From the NCBI GenBank assembly GCA_001897855.1, contig MKUO01000021.1, forward strand, positions 153,060 to 217,059: 64,000 nt of DNA. The letters run 5' to 3'. Source of the DNA: Bacteroidetes bacterium 43-93 (GTDB lineage Bacteria; Bacteroidota; Bacteroidia; Chitinophagales; Chitinophagaceae). The notes under the pieces are model-generated. The model worked only from the letters and a program-made list of their open reading frames with translations, did no database searches and had not been told where the DNA came from. The translations under genes and the position numbers were made by a program. Positions 60,685 through 64,000 of the stretch are shown in pieces; position 1 is the stretch's first letter, and the number at the start of each line of letters is the position of its first letter.

Positions 60685-62234
60685 CCTTTGTATTCGCCCC
60701 ACACACCACGGAGGGTATCTGCTATTTCACCTAACGTACACAGATTCTCTACAGCTTCAATAACCGCAGGCATCAGGTTTTCTGTAGACATTGCTTTTTG
60801 ACGAATGGCTTCCAGGCATGCCGACGCTTTTGCAGCATCGCGTTTCGCACGCAGAGCTTTTAGCTTCTCTGTCTGAACGGTACGTATAGAATCATCTATC
60901 TTAAACACAGGCGTTTCTTCCGCCTCTTTAGAGGTAAATTTGTTTACCCCTACTATGATCTTGGTACCATCTTCAATTTCATTATTGTATTTATAAGCGC
61001 TTCGTGCGATCTCTTCCTGTATAAAACCTTGTTCTACAGCTTTAACCGCACCGCCCATTACATCTATCTTTTCTATCAGCTTCCATGCTGCGGCTTCTAC
61101 ATCGTTGGTCAATTGTTCTACGTAGAACGATCCTGCTAACGGATCTACTGTGTCTGTAGCTCCGCTTTCAAAAGCTATGATCTGTTGCGTACGTAATGCT
61201 ATGGTTGCGGCTTCTTCTGTAGGGAGGGAAAGAGCTTCATCATAACCATTGGTGTGCAATGATTGCGTGCCGCCCAATACAGCGCTTAATGCCTGTAATG
61301 ATACGCGTACAATATTATTCTTAGGTTGCTGTGCTGTAAGTGTGCTGCCCCCTGTTTGTGTATGGAAACGAAGCATCTGTGCCTTAGGGTCTGTAGCGCC
61401 TAATGATTTGGTAATGTGTGCCCACATGCGTCTTGCCGCGCGGAATTTGGCTACTTCTTCAAACAGGTTGTTATGTGCATTGAAGAAGAATGAGAGACGC
61501 TGTGCAAATACATTAATGTCCAGTCCTTTTTGTAATGCGGCCTGCAAGTAAGCTTTGCCGTTTGCCAGGGTAAATGCTAACTCCTGTACCGCGGTAGCAC
61601 CGGCTTCCCGGATATGGTAACCTGAAATGGAAATAGTATTCCATTTAGGTACTTCTTTGCTGCAATACTCAAATATATCCGTGATGATGCGCATGGAAGG
61701 TGCCGGTGGGTATATGTAAGTGCCACGAGCAGCATATTCCTTCAGTATATCGTTTTGTATCGTTCCGGATATCTTCCTGATGTCAGCACCTTGTTTTTTG
61801 GCAAGTGCTATGTATAATGACAATAGAATAAAACCTGTTGCATTGATGGTCATAGAGGTAGAGATGTCCTGTAGCTTGATGTCTTTGAACAGTATCTCCA
61901 TATCTTCCAGCGAGTCTATTGCAACACCCACCTTGCCTACCTCACCTTCGCTCATTGCATGATCAGAATCATAACCTATTTGCGTAGGTAAGTCGAATGC
62001 TACAGACAGCCCACTTACACCCTGGCTTAGCAGGTAATGATAGCGTTTGTTGGACTCCTCCGCAGTGCTGAAGCCAGCATATTGACGCATCGTCCACAGC
62101 CTGTCTCTATACATAGCAGCATGCACGCCACGTGTAAAGGGAAATTCGCCCGGCTTTTCTGTCATTGACACGGGGTCGTTGTATAGTTGCTTGATCTCGA
62201 TACCGGAATCGGTAGTAAATTTTTTATTGCTCAC
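60681..62234 (-). CDS. Methylmalonyl-CoA mutase large (catalytic) subunit
   Basis: 517 residues, the B12-dependent acyl-CoA mutase TIM barrel without the C-terminal cobalamin-binding domain. Residues matching the P. shermanii active site are Tyr52 (RQYAGFST; Tyr89), Arg170 ([12 protein letters not shown]; Arg207) and Tyr206-His207 ([10 protein letters not shown]; Tyr243-His244). The Tyr/Arg pair indicates methylmalonyl-CoA/succinyl-CoA rather than isobutyryl-CoA specificity. Other signatures are [20 protein letters not shown] and [20 protein letters not shown] separate B12-binding small subunit is required and is not in the window. The upstream gene (62260-62796) is on the same strand, 25 bp away, and likely co-transcribed. 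Confidence 0.93.
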   Translation of the reverse strand: MSNKKFTTDSGIEIKQLYNDPVSMTEKPGEFPFTRGVHAAMYRDRLWTMRQYAGFSTAEESNKRYHYLLSQGVSGLSVAFDLPTQIGYDSDHAMSEGEVGKVGVAIDSLEDMEILFKDIKLQDISTSMTINATGFILLSLYIALAKKQGADIRKISGTIQNDILKEYAARGTYIYPPAPSMRIITDIFEYCSKEVPKWNTISISGYHIREAGATAVQELAFTLANGKAYLQAALQKGLDINVFAQRLSFFFNAHNNLFEEVAKFRAARRMWAHITKSLGATDPKAQMLRFHTQTGGSTLTAQQPKNNIVRVSLQALSAVLGGTQSLHTNGYDEALSLPTEEAATIALRTQQIIAFESGATDTVDPLAGSFYVEQLTNDVEAAAWKLIEKIDVMGGAVKAVEQGFIQEEIARSAYKYNNEIEDGTKIIVGVNKFTSKEAEETPVFKIDDSIRTVQTEKLKALRAKRDAAKASACLEAIRQKAMSTENLMPAVIEAVENLCTLGEIADTLRGVWGEYKG

Positions 62235-62259
62235 GAAAAATCGTTTTTACTCAAATGAC

Positions 62260-62796
62260 TTAAGAACCGTATGATAACAGGCGTTTAGCTTCTTCATTGA
62301 TGATCTGCAAGGCTACATCTGTAGGCAGTTCATCCGGTGCAGAACCTATATAGTCCATTACACGTGCATGCAGGTCTTTGGCAGGTGCCTCAGGGTTCAG
62401 TTGTTTTGATATCTGGATGATCATATTGATCTCCTGTTCCATAACGCCGCGTACGGTATTCCATACATTGCTTGATACATAGATCTGCTGCGACAGGTTG
62501 TGCTCGAACTCTGCGCGGATATTAAAGATGATAGCCTGTTGCAGATCCGCTATCGTCATGCCGCTTACATACAAGCGTGGTATCAATGCGCGTGCGCTGA
62601 TGCGCTCTACGAATAAAGTGAGTCGTTCATAAGCCTGTAGCCTTAATCGCAGGGTAGTGTCCTGTGTGTCTTGCAACAAAGCAAGCTGTTTGCGTTTCAA
62701 TTCTGTTACCAGGAATTTCTGCACAATAAGGTAGCTGCTCAGCAGCACAATAATAGAAGGGAGTATGTACTTAAGTATTTCCAGGATTGTTGCCAT
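62260..62796 (-). CDS. Membrane-anchored hypothetical protein upstream of the mutase gene
   Basis: 178 residues. One N-terminal membrane segment (ILKYILPSIIVLLSSYLIVQ, about residues 7-26) is followed by a cytosolic, largely helical region (LKRKQLALLQDTQDTTLRLR, FVERISARALIPRLYVSG, EFEHNLSQQIYVSSNVWNTV). It ends near DVALQIINEEAKRLL. No enzyme motif. Proteins of this type are conserved hypotheticals in Bacteroidota. The 25-bp gap to the mutase gene suggests an operon; a role in localising or supporting the mutase is only an inference. Confidence 0.8.
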   Translation of the reverse strand: MATILEILKYILPSIIVLLSSYLIVQKFLVTELKRKQLALLQDTQDTTLRLRLQAYERLTLFVERISARALIPRLYVSGMTIADLQQAIIFNIRAEFEHNLSQQIYVSSNVWNTVRGVMEQEINMIIQISKQLNPEAPAKDLHARVMDYIGSAPDELPTDVALQIINEEAKRLLSYGS

Positions 62797-62883
62797 TGCG
62801 AATAATTGAATCGCAAATTAAATGGTTTTAATCGTGTTACACAGCCTTTTGCGGTAAATTCGGGTTATTAAGAGTATGTAAAT

Positions 62884-63684
62884 ATGAACGAATCGGATAA
62901 ATATCTTGATATAAATCGCGCTCTATGGAATGCCAAAACGGAGTATCATGTCAAGTCTGAGTTCTACGGTATGTCTTCTTTTACGGCAGGTATGTCCAGT
63001 CTTAAAGAAATAGAATTGAGCTTGCTGGGCGATGTGAGCGGTAAGGAGATAATGCATTTGCAGTGTCATTTTGGTATGGATAGCTTATCTCTTGCGCGCA
63101 TGGGCGCAAGGGTAACAGGTGTAGATATTTCTGATGCTGCAATCGCGAAGGCAACGGAGCTGAATGATGCCCTTGGGCTTGACGCTAGCTTTATTTGTAC
63201 TGATGTATATTCTGTGCCGCAGGTAGTGAATAAGCAGTTTGATATGGTTTTTACTACGTATGGTGTAATAGGGTGGTTGCCTGATATGCAGCAATGGGCA
63301 GATGTGGTATCGGCGTCGTTAAAACCCGGAGGTAAGCTTTTGCTGGTAGAGTTTCACCCCATGATCTGGATGTTCGATAACCACTTTAGCCATATTGAAT
63401 ATTCCTACTTCAATATAGGGCCGATCATCGAAACTTTGAATGGCACTTATGCTGATAGGGATGCCCCGCTGCAACTAAAAGAGATAGGCTGGAATCATCC
63501 GCTATCAGAAGTGATGCAAAGTCTTATTAACTCGGGAATGCAAATAGAAGTATTTCGGGAGTATGATTATTCTCCCTACAATGCTTTCCATAATTCCAGA
63601 ATGGTAGAAGAGGGTAAGTATATGATTGCCGGAATGGAACAAAAGCTACCTATGACCTATGCTTTAGTTGCTGTAAAGAAGTAG
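62884..63684 (+). CDS. Class I SAM-dependent methyltransferase
   Basis: 266 residues. Motif I is IMHLQCHFGMDSLSLARMGA (about residues 58-77), motif II GARVTGVDISDAAIAKA with the ribose-binding Asp, motif III FICTDVYSVPQVV, and the post-motif FDMVFTTYGVIGWLPD. The C-terminal part includes EYDYSPYNAFHNSRMVEE, found in a Bacteroidota/Firmicutes subgroup of methyltransferase domain proteins. The substrate cannot be inferred. Divergent from the 62260 gene with an 87-bp spacer. Confidence 0.85.
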   Translation: MNESDKYLDINRALWNAKTEYHVKSEFYGMSSFTAGMSSLKEIELSLLGDVSGKEIMHLQCHFGMDSLSLARMGARVTGVDISDAAIAKATELNDALGLDASFICTDVYSVPQVVNKQFDMVFTTYGVIGWLPDMQQWADVVSASLKPGGKLLLVEFHPMIWMFDNHFSHIEYSYFNIGPIIETLNGTYADRDAPLQLKEIGWNHPLSEVMQSLINSGMQIEVFREYDYSPYNAFHNSRMVEEGKYMIAGMEQKLPMTYALVAVKK

Positions 63685-63816
63685 CCGCCATGTTTATGGT
63701 AGCTTTCACCAGTATATCTTGATTTTTTTTTCAGCACTTCGTATCTTTACAAACCGCTAAAATCAAGGCATATTAGTTTTAGTTTTAAATGCAGAATATA
63801 AATATGCAGCGATAAA

Positions 63817-63847
63817 TTTGGTAGTTGCAAAACCTTTACTACTTTTG
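63817..63847 (+). promoter_or_regulatory. Upstream promoter (P1) of an operon beyond the window
   Basis: TTTG (63817-63820), 19 bp, TACTTTTG (63840-63847), then CACTCCCAACAACG. A full consensus match with an A/T-rich upstream region. The 316-bp stretch from 63685 to the window edge holds no gene, only this and the next promoter. Confidence 0.75.
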
Positions 63848-63967
63848 CACTCCCAACAACGAAAAGGGGTAAGTTCTTAAAGCGGTTAACGGAGGCAGAG
63901 TGGGTGGAAAAAGTGGGAGAAAAAGAGTAGCAGAAATTCATTAGAAAAATAAAGTTTCGAAATAAAT

Positions 63968-63998
63968 TTTGCGAAAAGAAAAAAGGCTCTTATCTTTG
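63968..63998 (+). promoter_or_regulatory. Downstream promoter (P2) at the window edge
   Basis: TTTG (63968-63971), 19 bp, TATCTTTG (63991-63998), two bases before the end of the window. The transcribed product starts beyond base 64000. With P1, 151 bp upstream, it forms a tandem strong promoter pair typical of rRNA or other highly expressed operons. Confidence 0.78.
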
Positions 63999-64000
63999 CG

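Noticed and set aside
1..64000. CRISPR array, prophage or insertion sequence
   Set aside because: No spaced direct repeats of CRISPR type, no transposase, integrase or phage structural genes, and no flanking inverted repeats with target duplications were seen. The only sizeable direct repeat is in paralogous PKD genes.
1..64000. tRNA genes
   Set aside because: No segment with a GTTCRA-type T-loop and matching acceptor stem was recognised in the intergenic regions by eye; a tRNAscan run would be decisive.

Overview
The window reads as a chromosomal stretch of a Bacteroidota bacterium, most likely in the Chitinophagaceae/Sphingobacteriia part of the phylum. Five kinds of evidence point there: several secreted proteins end in type IX secretion (T9SS) type A sorting domains; promoters fit the Bacteroidota pattern TTTG-N19-21-TAnnTTTG; Shine-Dalgarno motifs are largely absent; gene families such as DUF3810, DUF1223 and the long amidophosphoribosyltransferase are present; and a pyruvate carboxylase sits near a stand-alone methylmalonyl-CoA mutase large subunit. 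I cannot name the genus. No prophage, transposase, integrase, CRISPR array or tRNA gene was recognised, so most of the window looks like vertically inherited core and lineage-specific DNA.

Layout. 1-900: the 3' end of a YdeI-like gene and a PaaI-type thioesterase. 950-6350: three tandem secreted PKD-domain proteins with T9SS tails, each with its own terminator; two share a near-identical 3' half. 6519-8714: a membrane pyrophosphatase. 8881-10628: an ECF sigma factor overlapping a zinc-finger anti-sigma-like protein. 10906-14157: a large M1 metallopeptidase with a probable outer-membrane barrel. 14230-14430: an isolated scrap of a T9SS tail. 14700-19971: PurF-like enzyme, LysE exporter, TsaE and a Cu+ ATPase. 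20076-30980: a T9SS reprolysin-like protease, UvrA, a polyprenyl diphosphate synthase, an OmpA/TSP3 protein, a GlcNAc-kinase-like ATPase and an S41 protease. 30960-38074: a solitary HsdR-N nuclease-like protein, AMP nucleosidase, a double ABC ATPase, an orphan gene, and a second UvrA in an operon with a small acetyltransferase.

38171-44233 holds small secreted proteins, methyl- and acetyltransferases, YceI and a second YdeI protein. 44309-47724 holds an acyl-CoA dehydrogenase followed by a carboxymuconolactone decarboxylase-like, YciI/DGPF and ECF42-like sigma factor module. 47817-53510 holds small envelope proteins, an M43 protease with T9SS tail, DinB, an M50-like membrane protein and an M13 peptidase. 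53613-63684 holds pyruvate carboxylase, IspH, an orphan RND adaptor, DUF3810, methylmalonyl-CoA mutase with a membrane-anchored partner, and a methyltransferase. The last 200 bases carry two tandem strong promoters that look like the start of an rRNA-type operon just beyond the edge.

Common themes: envelope and secreted metalloproteases (M1, M12B-like, M43, M13, S41, plus DUF3810 and M50-like membrane HExxH proteins), C3/C4 acyl-CoA metabolism (acyl-CoA dehydrogenase, pyruvate carboxylase, mutase) and DNA repair (two UvrA). I do not see one large cohesive new system. The strongest candidates for a closer look are the tandem PKD/T9SS family with its shared unnamed core, the ECF42-DGPF-CMD module with a hairpin before the sigma gene, the M1-barrel fusion, the unannotated small ORFs, and promoters placed so close to start codons that the mRNAs would be nearly leaderless.
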